Source of the DNA: CBDBIK01 sp965206145
Lineage (GTDB): Bacteria > Pseudomonadota > Alphaproteobacteria > TMED109
Assembly: GCA_965206145.1 (NCBI GenBank)
Contig: CBDBIK010000002.1
Span: 372,001 to 436,000, forward strand
Length of the DNA stretch: 64,000 nucleotides
Direction of reading: 5' to 3'
Below, in pieces: positions 24,632 to 38,195 of the stretch. Position 1 is the stretch's first letter, and every line of letters starts with the position of its first letter. A model generated the notes under the pieces. It did not search any database, had not been told where the DNA came from, and worked only from the letters and a program-made list of their open reading frames with translations. The translations under genes were made by a program, and so were the position numbers.

Positions 24632-25948
24632 CGGATCACTCCCAGGTCGCGATAGGGCCGAAGCACCAGGTCTTTGTTAACGATGATGCGGAGCGGCCAG
24701 CCGGGACGGATGGTGATGGTTGGCTGGATGTTTAGGTTGCGCTCGGTGATGCGCTGGCCGACCTGATTGGCGCGGTTCTGGGACGACTCGCGGATCGCCT
24801 CGACGAGGTCGTCCTCTTCATCGCCAAACGTCAGCTCATCGCCAAACGTCAGCTCGGTACCGACGCCAAGCAGGGTCGAGAGCACGATGCCTTTCAGGAG
24901 GCGCCAAGTGTGGAAATCGACCTCGTCCTCTAGGCCGGCATAGCCCGCGGTGTCGGTAGCAGGCAGGTTTTCGATCACCATGGAGGACCCGTTCGGCATG
25001 ATGATCCGCTGCCAGACGACAAGCGCGCGGTCCTGGCCGAAGGCGATGACGCTGTCGTAGGCGCCGATTACACGGGCCCCTGCGGGATCAGCAGATAGCG
25101 GCCTGAGACCGTGTCGTAGATATTCTCCGTGATCTGAGCGGTGACGCGACCTGGCAGATCGGAGTCGATGCCGGTGAGGAGGCTGGCGGAAATGACCGTG
25201 CCGACCATCACCTGATAGGGCGAGGCCGGATCCTGCAGCGCGTGCGAATTATAAATGTCCGCATCGACGCCTTGGTCCAGAAAGTCGAGCTTGCGACCCT
25301 GCAGGTTCTGATCGTTCTGAAGGTCCAGCTCCAGCGGTCCGCCCGTATTACCAGCGCTGGCGACGTCGAAGGGATTGCGGTCGATCGGATCAGCGCCGGA
25401 CGGCACGGGAATACCTGAGCCAGGCACATCTGACTGAGTGGCGCCGGCTGTCCGCGAGGTGAGTTGGAAAAACACACCCGCTTCGCGGCCCTGCTGGGCA
25501 AGGCGTGCCTGGCGAATGCGTTCGGCGCGCGCCGCATCGTCCTCCGGGCTCGGACGGAACGGCAGCGCCGGCGCCGGATCGAGTCCCAAGTCCCGTTCGG
25601 CGCCGACAACGGCGGGCCCAATATCACCAGGCAGCGGCGGACCTAGCTCCACGGGCGGTCGCGGGATATCGCTGTAACGGCGTGGCAGGGCTTCGAGGCC
25701 GTCGGGCGTCGATTGCTATCGGTCCGGTAGAGCTCGCGCCCGGTGTCGTCACGATCGAACAGACGCGGCGGATCGAGCGCGAATATGGTCGCGCCGAGGA
25801 TCAAAAGGAGTCCGGTGCCGGAGAGCGCGATCAGCACCCGCCGGTTGATCCGCGTGACGGGTCGCGGCTTGGCGCGCAGCACCAACTCTTCCGGATCGAC
25901 TTTCGGCGGATCGGGGATCGACCGGTCGTCTTCACGCGATGGCATCAT
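24628..25948 (-). pseudogene. trbI: trbI (VirB10-like conjugation protein), two frameshifts
   Basis: TrbI spans both membranes as part of the mating-pair channel. The frame starts at 25948 with a cytoplasmic part and a transmembrane segment (INRRVLIALSGTGLLLILGA), breaks near 25700 (in ELYRTDSNRRP), resumes as YSDIPRPPVELGPPLPGDIG, goes through the VirB10 core ALQDPASPYQVMVGTVISAS to ENIYDTVSGRYLLIPQG, breaks again near 25065, and ends GAYDSVIAFGQDRALVVWQ, FHTWRLLKGIVLSTLLGVG. Each break equals one missing base, next to short G/C runs, so sequencing error is an alternative to decay. A small duplication, LTFGDELTFGDE, is also seen. Confidence 0.8.
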
Positions 25949-26937
25949 CGATGATCTTCTTGATCCGGAAACGGGTTGTCGCCGACCTCGATGTCGCCGT
26001 GACGGGAACGGCTCGACACGGAGGGACGCCCATCGGTACAGGTAATGCGCACGACCTGCTGCGGATCCTCCCCGAGACGCAGCTCGGCGGCCGCAAAGAG
26101 CCGGTCGACGATGTAATAGCGGCCGTGGACCCGGTAGTTGACGAGCTGGTTCTCGCCGTCCGATCCGACGACGAAGAGCGGCGGCGCCTCGCCCTGGTCG
26201 AGCCGAGCTGGGAACTGGATGTAGACCTTGTGGGTGTCGTCGAAGACGCGCACCGGCCGCCAGGGCGGCGTGTCGCCGCTGACGGCATAGCGGAAACGCA
26301 GGTTCTCGATATCGAGCCCGCTGTCGATGACACGCTCGGCCGCCTCTTCCGCCACTGCATTTCGCCGTTGGAGCGCCAGCAATTCGTCATGGGGATAGCG
26401 CCAGGAGACCGAGGCCATATACGTCTCGGGCGTGCTGGTGAGCTCCAGGTGATAGGCGCGCCGGTCGGTGATGATGACGAGATTAGTGCGCAGGCCCTCG
26501 GCGATCGGCTTGACCAGCACATGCGTCCGCGCGGTCGCGCCGGCGCCGCTCACCGTGTCGCCGATCACCCAGCGTACGGTGTCGCCGGCCGAGACGGCAA
26601 CGATCTTCTCGCCTGGCTAGAGCGCGATGTTGCTGACGTTCTCAGGCGCCGTGTAGAGCTGGTAAAGCGCGCCCTCGGTATAGGGATAGACCTGAATGGC
26701 GTTGATGTAGCCATCTTGTGTCGGCTCAACCGCGGCCGCTTCATTGGCCTCGGTGACGCGATCTTCCGGCGCTCGGAGATCCTCCGCGGGCGGCTGCCAT
26801 TCACCCGGCACGGGCATCAACTGCCCTGGCAGCGGCAGAGGTTCGGGCACGGTGACGATCTCGATGGGGCGCGGCGGCACGGCGGTGAACGCCGCAGGGC
26901 CGAATTCTTCGGCGTCGTAACTGATCTCGGGCGGCAG
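25945..26937 (-). pseudogene. trbG: trbG (VirB9-like), amber-interrupted and missing its extreme N-terminus
   Basis: TrbG is the outer-membrane-side component of the mating channel. From about 26937: PPEISYDAEEFGPAAFTAVP, ALYQLYTAPENVSNIAL, then TAG at 26617-26619 where Gln is expected, then PGEKIVAVSAGDTVRWVIGD, LVIITDRRAYHLELTSTPET, RPVRVFDDTHKVYIQFPARL, VNYRVHGRYYIVDRLFAAAE. The stop is a clean CAG to TAG change with the frame kept. The signal peptide is replaced by phage capsid sequence reading the other way. Its stop overlaps trbI by 4 bases. Confidence 0.8.
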
Positions 26938-27705
26938 ACCACGGCGAGGGACTTCCGCTCGGTGAACAAGATCATGCTGGGCGAAGCGCCGCTGCTGGAA
27001 AAGCTCAACGAACACGGCGAGATCAAGGCTGGGACAATGGCTGAGGCGCGCGAAGCCTACAAGGTCGAGACCTGGGCGCGCAAGATCGGCATCACCCGTC
27101 AGGTGCTGGTCAACGACGACCTCGGGGCCTTCTCGGACCTCGCCCGCCGCATGGGCCAGGCCGCAGCCGAGACCGAGGCACGGATTCTCGTCACCCTCCT
27201 CGAAGCGGGCAGCGGCAATGGGCCGACGCTGTCGGACAGCAAGACACTTTTCCACGCCGATCACGGCAACAAGGCAAGCACGGGCGCGGTGATCTCCGAT
27301 GCGACGCTGTCGGCGGCGCGGTTGGCATTGCGTACGCAAAAAGGCATCGAGGATTGCACGATCCGGGTCACGCCCCGCAACCTGCTGGTACCGCCCGCCC
27401 TGGAGACCACGGCTGAGAAGTGGCTGGCCGGCATCGCACCAGCAACGGCTGCCGATGTGAACCCGTTCTCCGGATCGCTGTCGCTGGTGGTCGAACCCCG
27501 CCTGTCTTCGGCCACGCGCTGGTACGTCACCGCCGATCCGGGCGAAATCGACGGACTGGAGTTCGCCTATCTTTCGGGCGCGGAAGGCCCGCAGGTCGAG
27601 AGCCGCTCTGGTTGGGACGTGGACGGCGTGGAGATCCGGGTGATCCTCGATTTCGGAGCGGGCTTCATCGACCATCGCGGCTGGTTCATGAACGCGGGGT
27701 CGTGA
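26938..27705 (+). pseudogene. Phage major capsid protein (Mu GpT-like), N-terminally truncated
   Basis: Head-shell protein fragment: TTARDFRSVNKIMLGEAPLL, EAREAYKVETWARKIGITRQ, ALRTQKGIEDCTIRVTPRNL, LVEP-type end SLVVEPRLSSATRWYVTADP and VDGVEIRVILDFGAGFIDHR. It is the C-terminal half of a GpT-type capsid. There is no start codon at the break; the frame simply runs on into antisense trbG, which produces a spurious 588-codon open frame. The next genes follow in phage order (gpW-like, DUF2190). Confidence 0.8.
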
Positions 27706-27706
27706 C

Positions 27707-27916
27707 GTGGCCGACCTCGCCCAACTTACAACCTGGCGGGATGCCCTGATGGCCGCGCGCTATCAGGGCATCCGCACCGTCGAATACGACGGCAAGCGCG
27801 TCACCTATGCGAGCGACAGCGAGATAGTCGCCGCGCTCGCGGACCTCAACCGACAGATCGCGGGCACCGCAGGGCGTGTCTCCGTGGTCCGCATTCAATC
27901 TTCGAAAGGGCTCTGA
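27707..27916 (+). CDS. Phage head-tail joining protein (gpW-like)
   Basis: Encodes 69 residues from a GTG: MADLAQLTTWRDALMAARYQ, GIRTVEYDGKRVTYASDSEI, VAALADLNRQIAG. It matches the gpW family, small head-completion proteins that connect head and tail. It starts one base after the capsid stop. Intact, but its partner genes are broken, so it has no phage role here. Confidence 0.8.
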   Translation: MADLAQLTTWRDALMAARYQGIRTVEYDGKRVTYASDSEIVAALADLNRQIAGTAGRVSVVRIQSSKGL

Positions 27917-27918
27917 TC

Positions 27919-28265
27919 ATGCAGAACTACATTCAGAACGGTCACATCGTCCGCGTCACCACGCCCGCAGGGGGCATCGCCTCGGGCGATGCGCTGATCG
28001 TCGGCAGCCTTTTCGGCGTTGCCGCCTATTCCTCTGTCGAGGGCGACCCCGTCGAGATCTCCACCACCGGCGTGTTCCAGCTGCCCAAGGCCAGCACCGC
28101 CGTGCTCACGGTCGGTATGGGCGTGGCTTGGGACAACACCGGCAAGGAAGTGGCCACATTCCGGCTGCGGGGCGCTTCCCCATCGGCGTGGCGGTCGAGG
28201 CGGCGGGGAGCGGCGTCACCAGCATCGCGGTGCGGCTGGACGGCGTGGCGACGGCGGCGGCATGA
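27919..28265 (+). pseudogene. DUF2190 phage protein with a frameshift
   Basis: Starts MQNYIQNGHIVRVTTPAGGI, ASGDALIVGSLFGVAAYSSV, VFQLPKASTAVLTVGMGVAW in one frame, then the family C-terminus AAGRFPIGVAVEAAGSGVTS, IAVRLDGVATAAA continues in another frame after about 28160, ending at 28265. DUF2190 proteins are capsid decoration or spike-like proteins that follow the capsid gene in Mu-like phages. It lies 2 bases after the gpW-like gene. Confidence 0.75.
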
Positions 28266-28321
28266 TCCGCTCCATAGGGAATGTTGCAGCTTTCAACATC
28301 GACCGTATGCTAAGCATGCCG

Positions 28322-28350
28322 GGGGCATGTTGCAGACGAAAACATGCCCC
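28322..28350. repeat. Perfect 10-bp inverted repeat (hairpin) after phage fragment
   Basis: GGGGCATGTT and AACATGCCCC are separated by 9 bases. TTCTCC follows on plus, so it may act as a weak terminator for the phage gene fragment. About 45 bases upstream a smaller TGTTG...CAACA hairpin occurs. The 28266-28425 gap holds no gene. Confidence 0.6.
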
Positions 28351-28425
28351 TTCTCCTGATCGACAATGGACAGGCGGAACTTTGACTTGGGTACTCATAA
28401 TTGAAACGCTCCGAGGCAAATCGAT

Positions 28426-29070
28426 ATGTCAAAACCGCTCAGGTGGGATTGGAGCGATCCGAAGAGACAGCGAGCGCTCAAAACCGTAGAGGATCACATT
28501 TTCTGGTCTTACTCGATGCTGAGCGTCACTCGGCAGATCATGCACGACAGGATATCGGGAAAGCCGGATCGCCTTGCTGGGAGTAACATAAAGTGGACCA
28601 ACATCGAGATGACGAAGTACCAGCGGCAGACACGAAACATCTCGACCCTTGATCGTGACGATAGACTGGCACAGGGCGGCATCAGGGTCTGCGCTCACTG
28701 CGGCATGACTGCGCCAGAATTCCAATGGGATCACCTCATCCCTCGCAGCAAGCTCGCCGGGGACTATATCGCACTCAACCAAGTCCGCTCCTGCCCAGGC
28801 TGCAACATGAGCCGCGGCAACAAGGACTTGATGCTCTGGCATCGCCAGAACCAGACCTTTCCGGCTCTCGGCGTGCTGCGCAGATACCTCAAGCTCTGCT
28901 ATTTCTATGCAAGGAAATGCGGCTGCCTTGGCGCTCCGGCCTGTGATGCGGTTCAGGGCGGCCTACCGTTCGATCCCCGGCATCTACCCCGCAAGTTCCC
29001 CGCAGTAGAGGTTCTGGTCTGGGACTTTGCCCATCCGGACCCTGAACCACCCACACCGCGCTCACAGTAG
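28426..29070 (+). CDS. HNH endonuclease
   Basis: Encodes 214 residues with a zinc-bound HNH nuclease core: CAHCG (about residues 89-93), then WDHLIPRSKLAGDYIALNQV and RSCPGCNMSRGNKDLMLWH, giving the His of WDH, the Asn of LNQ and the second Cys pair. The helical N-terminus (WDWSDPKRQRALKTVEDHIF) is not recognised, and a cysteine-rich C-terminus (YARKCGCLGAPACD) may bind a second metal. It sits alone at the right end of the island. It might be a restriction enzyme, a homing-type nuclease or phage packaging HNH; no methyltransferase or antitoxin is adjacent. Confidence 0.8.
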   Translation: MSKPLRWDWSDPKRQRALKTVEDHIFWSYSMLSVTRQIMHDRISGKPDRLAGSNIKWTNIEMTKYQRQTRNISTLDRDDRLAQGGIRVCAHCGMTAPEFQWDHLIPRSKLAGDYIALNQVRSCPGCNMSRGNKDLMLWHRQNQTFPALGVLRRYLKLCYFYARKCGCLGAPACDAVQGGLPFDPRHLPRKFPAVEVLVWDFAHPDPEPPTPRSQ

Positions 29071-29206
29071 GGAGAATTCTAATCACGGACGAACACCTGC
29101 GGAACATCGGCCCTGTTCCGTGTCGCATTGGTGTCGCACGGAGGAATCGGGGATATTCGTAAGCGTTTGTAATCTTTTGGGAACGTGTCGCACGGCTTTG
29201 CAACAC

Positions 29207-29238
29207 GCAAAAAACACGAAAGCCGCCCCGAGGGCGGC
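29207..29238 (-). terminator. Rho-independent terminator downstream of tRNA-fMet
   Basis: On the minus strand GCCGCCC, a 3-base loop and GGGCGGC are followed by TTTCGTGTTTTTT. It is placed 30 bases after the tRNA-fMet 3' end, so it ends the rRNA operon transcript. It lies inside the island and appears to replace the terminator displaced to 19142-19173. Confidence 0.8.
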
Positions 29239-29263
29239 CTAAGTGTTTGGTATCTTTTAGGTA

Positions 29264-29344
<81 letters not shown>

Positions 29345-29412
29345 GCAAATGATGTGCTTTCGCACCTATAAAAGGTGCGTGACAACGTGAACGATTCCAG
29401 AGACACCTCGAC

Positions 29413-29531
29413 GGCCTGGCAGCGACCTACTCTCCCACGCCTTAAGACGCAGTGCCATCGGCGCTGAGGATTTTCACGACCGAGTTCGGAATGGGATCGG
29501 GTGCAGGCTCCTCGCTATGACCACCAAGCCA
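29413..29531 (-). rRNA. rrf: 5S ribosomal RNA
   Basis: Minus-strand sequence from TGGCTTGGTGGTCATAGC to GTCGCTGCCAGGCC closes helix I and contains the conserved CCGATCCCATTCCGAAC box and GGGAGAGTAGG. Ends are placed by helix I pairing and may be off by a few bases. Confidence 0.92.
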
Positions 29532-29599
29532 TCGAGGGGTCCCTGGAGAATGTGACTTCGCGAAAAGTATCTTTCTGTGCAAGAGGTCTTGCCCCTGCA

Positions 29600-32368
<2,769 letters not shown>

Positions 32369-32614
32369 TTCCACCCATGTGCAGAAGCAAGTCCGCACAG
32401 GTAATGTCGGCCCTTGGCCGACGCGAAACTCTCCGCAAAGTCACATTCTCTTCCCCAACCGGGGTCGGCTGGGGAAGTAAATCTATTCACGTTGTCAAAC
32501 AGCATTCGCCGTCCCGAAGGACGGGAAACTTGTTGTCCCGGTGGGGTGTCAGTGGAGCCAATCAGACTCGAAACCGATAACCCTTGGTGGAGGGTGCGTA
32601 CACCAGCGCAGGTA

Positions 32615-32690
32615 TGGTGGAGCCGATCGGACTCGAACCGACGACCCCCTGCTTGCAAAGCAGGTGCTCTCCCAGCTGAGCTACGGCCCC
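32615..32690 (-). tRNA. tRNA-Ala (TGC)
   Basis: 76 nt in the 16S-23S spacer, from GGGGCCGTAGCTCAGC to GGCTCCACCA, anticodon loop CTTTGCAAG. CCA is encoded. The 32369-32614 spacer toward 23S shows no gene. Confidence 0.96.
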
Positions 32691-32705
32691 CTCCCCGCGC
32701 GGCGA

Positions 32706-32782
<77 letters not shown>

Positions 32783-32906
32783 AGGTAGGACGCGCCTGCT
32801 GCCACCACGGGCACCGGGCGAAAAGAGATGCGAAGACGGCGGTAAACCACGGACTATTTGGAACGATCGTTGCGCCCGCAGCAGATGCCGCGTCGTCAGC
32901 AATCGA

Positions 32907-34412
<1,506 letters not shown>

Positions 34413-34850
34413 AGAGTGTCTGGACCAGAAGGTCCAGACGCGCTGACCTCGACACAATGCGTCACTGTATTCTAGCACCGACATAAAGTCGATGCTGTCA
34501 TATGGCTATGCGCACTGCGTCGATGTCGCGAAAATTCCGCGATCTACCGCCGCCTGCGCATCCCTTTTCGTATTCAATCTATCAAAAAGCACACGGCCCC
34601 GAAAGGGCGTGGACGCGTAGCCTAGGGATTTCCAAGACTTGAGTCAACCGTTCCCGGTCATCGACGACATTGGGCAAGAGACGATGCACAAACTCATGCC
34701 CGCCGGATAGGCGTGACCCGTCTGCGCACTCGTAACCGTTGGACGAAATGCGCCACAACCTATAAATACTATCCTGTGATAAGCCTTCGCGATCTGTGAC
34801 CTCACCAGCATCGTGTGCACCTCTTCCGAATGCACGGAACTCTTTCCAAA
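34413..34850. other. rRNA operon leader and divergent promoter region
   Basis: No gene is evident. It contains the rrn promoter and leader (minus strand) and the promoter of the plus-strand ABC operon. Just ahead of 16S lies a perfect hairpin, listed separately. A TAGAAT -10-like box reads on minus at 34469-34474, without a well-spaced -35 that I can name. A GCCC...GGGC hairpin followed by CTTTTTG reads on minus near 34580-34605. Confidence 0.5.
34418..34439 (-). repeat. Perfect 9-bp hairpin in the 16S leader
   Basis: GTCTGGACC and GGTCCAGAC are separated by 4 bases and lie a few bases before the 16S 5' end on the transcript. It may be an antitermination or processing element of the rRNA precursor. 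Confidence 0.65.
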
Positions 34851-35843
34851 ATGAGCCCATCCATACGCAATATTCGCGCGCTCCTGCTAGCTGCTGCGGG
34901 CACGATCGTTCTCATCACCGCCACAGGCAGCGCTGCCGCCCAGGTCCGGGTCGCGGTCCTTAAGTTCGGCACCGTCAACTGGGAGCTCAACGTGATCGTC
35001 GAGCACGAACTCGACAAACGCTTCGGAATCGATCTCGAGGTGATCCCGCTCACCAACAAGGACGCGACCGCCATCGCACTCCTATCGGACGCCGCCGACC
35101 TCATCGTCACCGACTGGATCTGGGTCAGCCGTCAACGCGACGCCGGCGATGATTTCGTTCTCATCCCCTACTCTAACGCCGCCGGCAGCGTCATGGCCCA
35201 TCCCGATAGCAACATTCGATCTTTTGAGGATCTTCTCGAAGGTGACTACCGCCTAGGTGTCGCTGGAAGCTCTATCGACAAAAGCTGGCTTCTACTACGT
35301 GCCTATGGGCTCGAGACCCGGGGCATTGACCTCGAGGACGCCGTGGCACTTTCATTCGCAGCACCGCCGCTGCTCAACCAAATGCTGTCCTCAGGGGATC
35401 TTGATGCAGTGATCACCTTCTGGAATTTCACCGCCCGCCTGCGGGCTGCAGGAATGCGCGAGGTACTGCCCATAGTCGAAATCCTTCCGCGCCTCGGCGT
35501 TGGTGAAGAGTTACCACTCATCGGTTACGTATTCCGTGAATCCTGGGCACGCGACAATCCCAAAGCGCTCGCGGGCTTCCAGGCCGCTTCTTCCGAGGCC
35601 CGTCGCATCCTCTCCGAATCGGATACCGAATGGGAGCGAATTCGGCCCATCACCGGTGCCAGGGACGATGCCGAACTTGTTGCCCTCCGCAATGCCTTCC
35701 GTGCCGGTATCCCGGATCCCAAGACGGATTCCACCGCCGCGATCGGAGCTGCCTTCAAACTCCTTGCTGATACCGGCGGCCGGACCCTCGTGGGCGACAG
35801 TGGAAAGCTTGCCGAGGGGACCTTGTGGTTGCCACCACGCTGA
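34851..35843 (+). CDS. NitT/TauT-type ABC transporter substrate-binding protein
   Basis: Periplasmic binding protein, about 330 residues. I use the ATG at 34851, which gives a signal peptide (MSPSIRNIRALLLAAAGTIV ... SAAAQ); the frame opens earlier at GTG 34815. Features of the SsuA/TauA fold: VAVLKFGTVNWELNVIVEHE, VIPLTNKDATAIALLSDAAD, DLIVTDWIWVSRQRD, GVAGSSIDKSWLLLRAYGLE. First gene of the large operon; the permease start overlaps its end. Ligand unknown; the operon context points to cofactors or substrates of PQQ enzymes rather than nitrate or taurine. Confidence 0.87.
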   Translation: MSPSIRNIRALLLAAAGTIVLITATGSAAAQVRVAVLKFGTVNWELNVIVEHELDKRFGIDLEVIPLTNKDATAIALLSDAADLIVTDWIWVSRQRDAGDDFVLIPYSNAAGSVMAHPDSNIRSFEDLLEGDYRLGVAGSSIDKSWLLLRAYGLETRGIDLEDAVALSFAAPPLLNQMLSSGDLDAVITFWNFTARLRAAGMREVLPIVEILPRLGVGEELPLIGYVFRESWARDNPKALAGFQAASSEARRILSESDTEWERIRPITGARDDAELVALRNAFRAGIPDPKTDSTAAIGAAFKLLADTGGRTLVGDSGKLAEGTLWLPPR

Positions 35844-36625
35844 CCACCCCCGCCCGGACTCCATGGGAACGGATGCGCACCGTCGCATCCGGGCCTGCCG
35901 GCCTGCGCATCCTGTCGCTAGTCCTGCTAGTAGTGATATGGGCGGTCGCCGCGGCAGGAGCGGATAGTCGTGTCCTGCCCGGTCCCTGGGCCGTGTTCGC
36001 GACCCTCATCAGGCACATCTCCGACGGTGGCCTCCTCTATCACCTCGGCATCACCCTCTGGCGAGTCGCCGCCGCCTTTGCTGCGGCCATGCTCATCGGG
36101 GTTGCCATCGGTATCTTGATGGGAACACGCCAGCGGGTCGATGTCCTGCTCGACGGCTGGCATATCTTGCTCCTCAACATGCCGGCGCTCGTGCTCATCA
36201 TTCTTTGCTACGTCTGGTTTGGACTCACGGAACTCGCAGCCATCGTCGCCGTCTCGCTCAACAAAATCCCGAACGTCGTCGTCACCGTCCGCGAGGGCGC
36301 ACGCGCAGTCGACCGCGAGCTCCTCGAGGTGGCGCGGGTTTTTCGAGTCGACCGCAGGACCACGTTCTTGCGGTTTTTCCTTCCCCAACTCTATCCATAC
36401 GTCATGGCCGCCGCGCGCGGCGGAATCGCACTCATCTGGAAGATCGTCCTTGTCGTAGAGCTGCTCGGGCGGAGCAACGGCGTCGGCTTCAAGCTCCACG
36501 AGTTCTTTCAACTCTTCGACATCGCCGCTGTGCTCGCCTACACACTCGCCTTCGTTGTCGTGATGATGATCATCGAGTACGGGGTCATAGCTCCGCTCGA
36601 GCGGCGGTTCACCCGGTGGCGCTGA
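35825..36625 (+). CDS. NitT/TauT-type ABC transporter permease
   Basis: Inner-membrane permease of 266 residues, starting at a GTG after GAGGGG and overlapping the binding-protein gene by 19 bases. It has six hydrophobic segments (for example LRILSLVLLVVIWAVAAAGA and LLNMPALVLIILCYVWFGLT) and the EAA loop VARVFRVDRRTTFLRFFLPQ that contacts the ATPase. It forms one transporter with the neighbouring genes at 34851 and 36616. Confidence 0.92.
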   Translation: MVATTLTTPARTPWERMRTVASGPAGLRILSLVLLVVIWAVAAAGADSRVLPGPWAVFATLIRHISDGGLLYHLGITLWRVAAAFAAAMLIGVAIGILMGTRQRVDVLLDGWHILLLNMPALVLIILCYVWFGLTELAAIVAVSLNKIPNVVVTVREGARAVDRELLEVARVFRVDRRTTFLRFFLPQLYPYVMAAARGGIALIWKIVLVVELLGRSNGVGFKLHEFFQLFDIAAVLAYTLAFVVVMMIIEYGVIAPLERRFTRWR

Positions 36626-37413
36626 AAAACCTTTCCGTCGATATCGCCCGGAAACGCTTTCCGGGAGACGGACGGACGCCCTCCCACACGGCGATCGAAG
36701 GACTCAACTTCGACGTCCCCGCAGGAGAGTTCTGTTGCATCGTCGGCCCATCAGGCTGTGGCAAGACGACGCTCTTGAACCTTGCCGCAGGCCTCGACAG
36801 CGATGTCGAGGGAGGAATTCACTTTGACCGACCCGGAGAAGAGGGCACTCCCGTTGTCGGGTACATGTTCCAGGAACCACGCCTACTTCCCTGGCTCAGC
36901 GTGCGAGATAACGTCGACATCGTCCTCAACGGCGACGCACGCAATGAGAATCGAGGTACCGACCTTCTCGAACAGATGGGTCTCGGAGAGTTCCTCGATG
37001 CCTATCCTGGCAAGTTGTCGGGCGGCATGCGTCGCCGCGTTGCGCTCGCACGTGCTTTTTCCATCAAACCCGAACTCCTCCTTCTCGACGAACCGTTCAT
37101 CTCTCTCGATGCACCGACTCGCAACCAACTCTGGCAGATGCTCCTTGACCTCTGGCAGGCACAGCCGACGACTGTTTTGTTCGTCACGCATGCCCTTGAC
37201 GAAGCGATCTACCTTGGTGATCGAATCGTCTTCCTGTCGGAGCCGCCCGCTCACGTGGCGCTCGATGTGGAGGTAGACATACCCCGCCCTCGCGCGATAG
37301 AAAGCCCTGAAATCGAACGCTTTCGATCCCAACTCCTCGAACGGCACAACGCCCTTCTGCGGGGCGTCGTAGGGTCGGACAGGCCCGACGACAACACCGG
37401 AGAGGCCCCATGA
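36616..37413 (+). CDS. NitT/TauT-type ABC transporter ATPase
   Basis: ATP-binding subunit of 265 residues. The frame is open from 36205, but the first 137 codons are a shadow of the permease; the GTG at 36616, overlapping the permease stop, gives the proper start VALKNLSVDIARK. Walker A GPSGCGKTTLLN, Q-loop FQEPRLLPW, signature LSGGMRRRVALARA, Walker B LLLLDEPFISLD, H-loop VTHALDEAI, typical of the nitrate/sulfonate/taurine class. Confidence 0.93.
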   Translation: MALKNLSVDIARKRFPGDGRTPSHTAIEGLNFDVPAGEFCCIVGPSGCGKTTLLNLAAGLDSDVEGGIHFDRPGEEGTPVVGYMFQEPRLLPWLSVRDNVDIVLNGDARNENRGTDLLEQMGLGEFLDAYPGKLSGGMRRRVALARAFSIKPELLLLDEPFISLDAPTRNQLWQMLLDLWQAQPTTVLFVTHALDEAIYLGDRIVFLSEPPAHVALDVEVDIPRPRAIESPEIERFRSQLLERHNALLRGVVGSDRPDDNTGEAP

Positions 37414-38195
37414 ACACACCTCAGGAACGGGTAGGCGAAGTGGAATCGTCGATGCGACCGCTGCTCACGGTCGAGAACGTCACCAAGAGTTACGGGGCAC
37501 GAAAGGCACTCGACAATGTATCATTCTCCCTCGGGGCCGGAGAGTACATCTCCCTTCTCGGCCCTAACGGTGCCGGCAAGACCACCCTTTTCCAGGTACT
37601 TGCAGGACTATTCGTTTCGGATTCAGGCCGGGTGCAAGTTGGTGATCTCGACATGCGCACGAAAGCCGTCAAGGCGCTCGCTTCCGTGGGCTTCGTGTTC
37701 CAGCAATCGACTCTTGATCTGGACCTCACGGTCCGCGGCAATCTTGCCTTCCACGGCCGTCTTCGCGGTATCGATTCCGTCGAGATCCGGAAGCGCACTG
37801 CACACGAGTTGCAGAAGGTCGATCTTGAAGCCCGCATCGGCGATCGTGCCCGTGCCCTGTCGGGAGGACAGCGCCGCCGTGTCGAATTAGCCCGCTCCCT
37901 CCTGCACCAACCCCGCATCCTTCTCATGGACGAACCCACCGTTGGCCTCGATCCTCCGAGCAGACGCGATCTTCTCGAGTACGTCCTTCAGCTCCGGCGC
38001 GAACGTGCAATGGCGGTGCTGTGGGCCACCCACCTTGTTGATGAAGCGGAGAAAGCCGATCGCGTAATCGTTCTCCACCAAGGAACGGTGCGCCGCATCG
38101 GCTCTCCTGAGGAACTCATTCGTGAAGCAAACGCTAGCGACCTTCACGACGCCCTCATACACTTCACCAGCGGGACCGAAGAGAAAGAAAAATGA
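37410..38195 (+). CDS. ABC transporter ATPase, PQQ-dependent alcohol dehydrogenase-associated type
   Basis: ATP-binding protein of 261 residues with Walker A GPNGAGKTTLFQ, Q-loop FQQSTLDLDLTVRGNL, signature LSGGQRRRVELARS, Walker B LLMDEPTVGLDPPSRRD and H-loop WATHLVDEAE. The sequence and its neighbours (beta-propeller, type I binding protein, ABC-2 permease) fit the ABC system found beside PQQ-dependent alcohol dehydrogenases, related to PedA1A2BC of Pseudomonas putida and LutAEF of Methylobacterium, which are linked to lanthanide handling. It overlaps both neighbours by 4 bases. Confidence 0.85.
   Translation: MNTPQERVGEVESSMRPLLTVENVTKSYGARKALDNVSFSLGAGEYISLLGPNGAGKTTLFQVLAGLFVSDSGRVQVGDLDMRTKAVKALASVGFVFQQSTLDLDLTVRGNLAFHGRLRGIDSVEIRKRTAHELQKVDLEARIGDRARALSGGQRRRVELARSLLHQPRILLMDEPTVGLDPPSRRDLLEYVLQLRRERAMAVLWATHLVDEAEKADRVIVLHQGTVRRIGSPEELIREANASDLHDALIHFTSGTEEKEK

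Noticed and set aside
25939..27705. 588-codon open frame as one protein
   Set aside because: The first 330 codons are antisense to trbG; only the last part is phage capsid.
34582..34860. 92-codon minus-strand frame upstream of the ABC operon
   Set aside because: No family resemblance and no ribosome site; it covers the divergent promoter region.
36205..36615. N-terminal 137 residues of the ABC ATPase open frame
   Set aside because: They overlap the permease in another frame and look like a compositional shadow; the GTG at 36616 gives the normal start.
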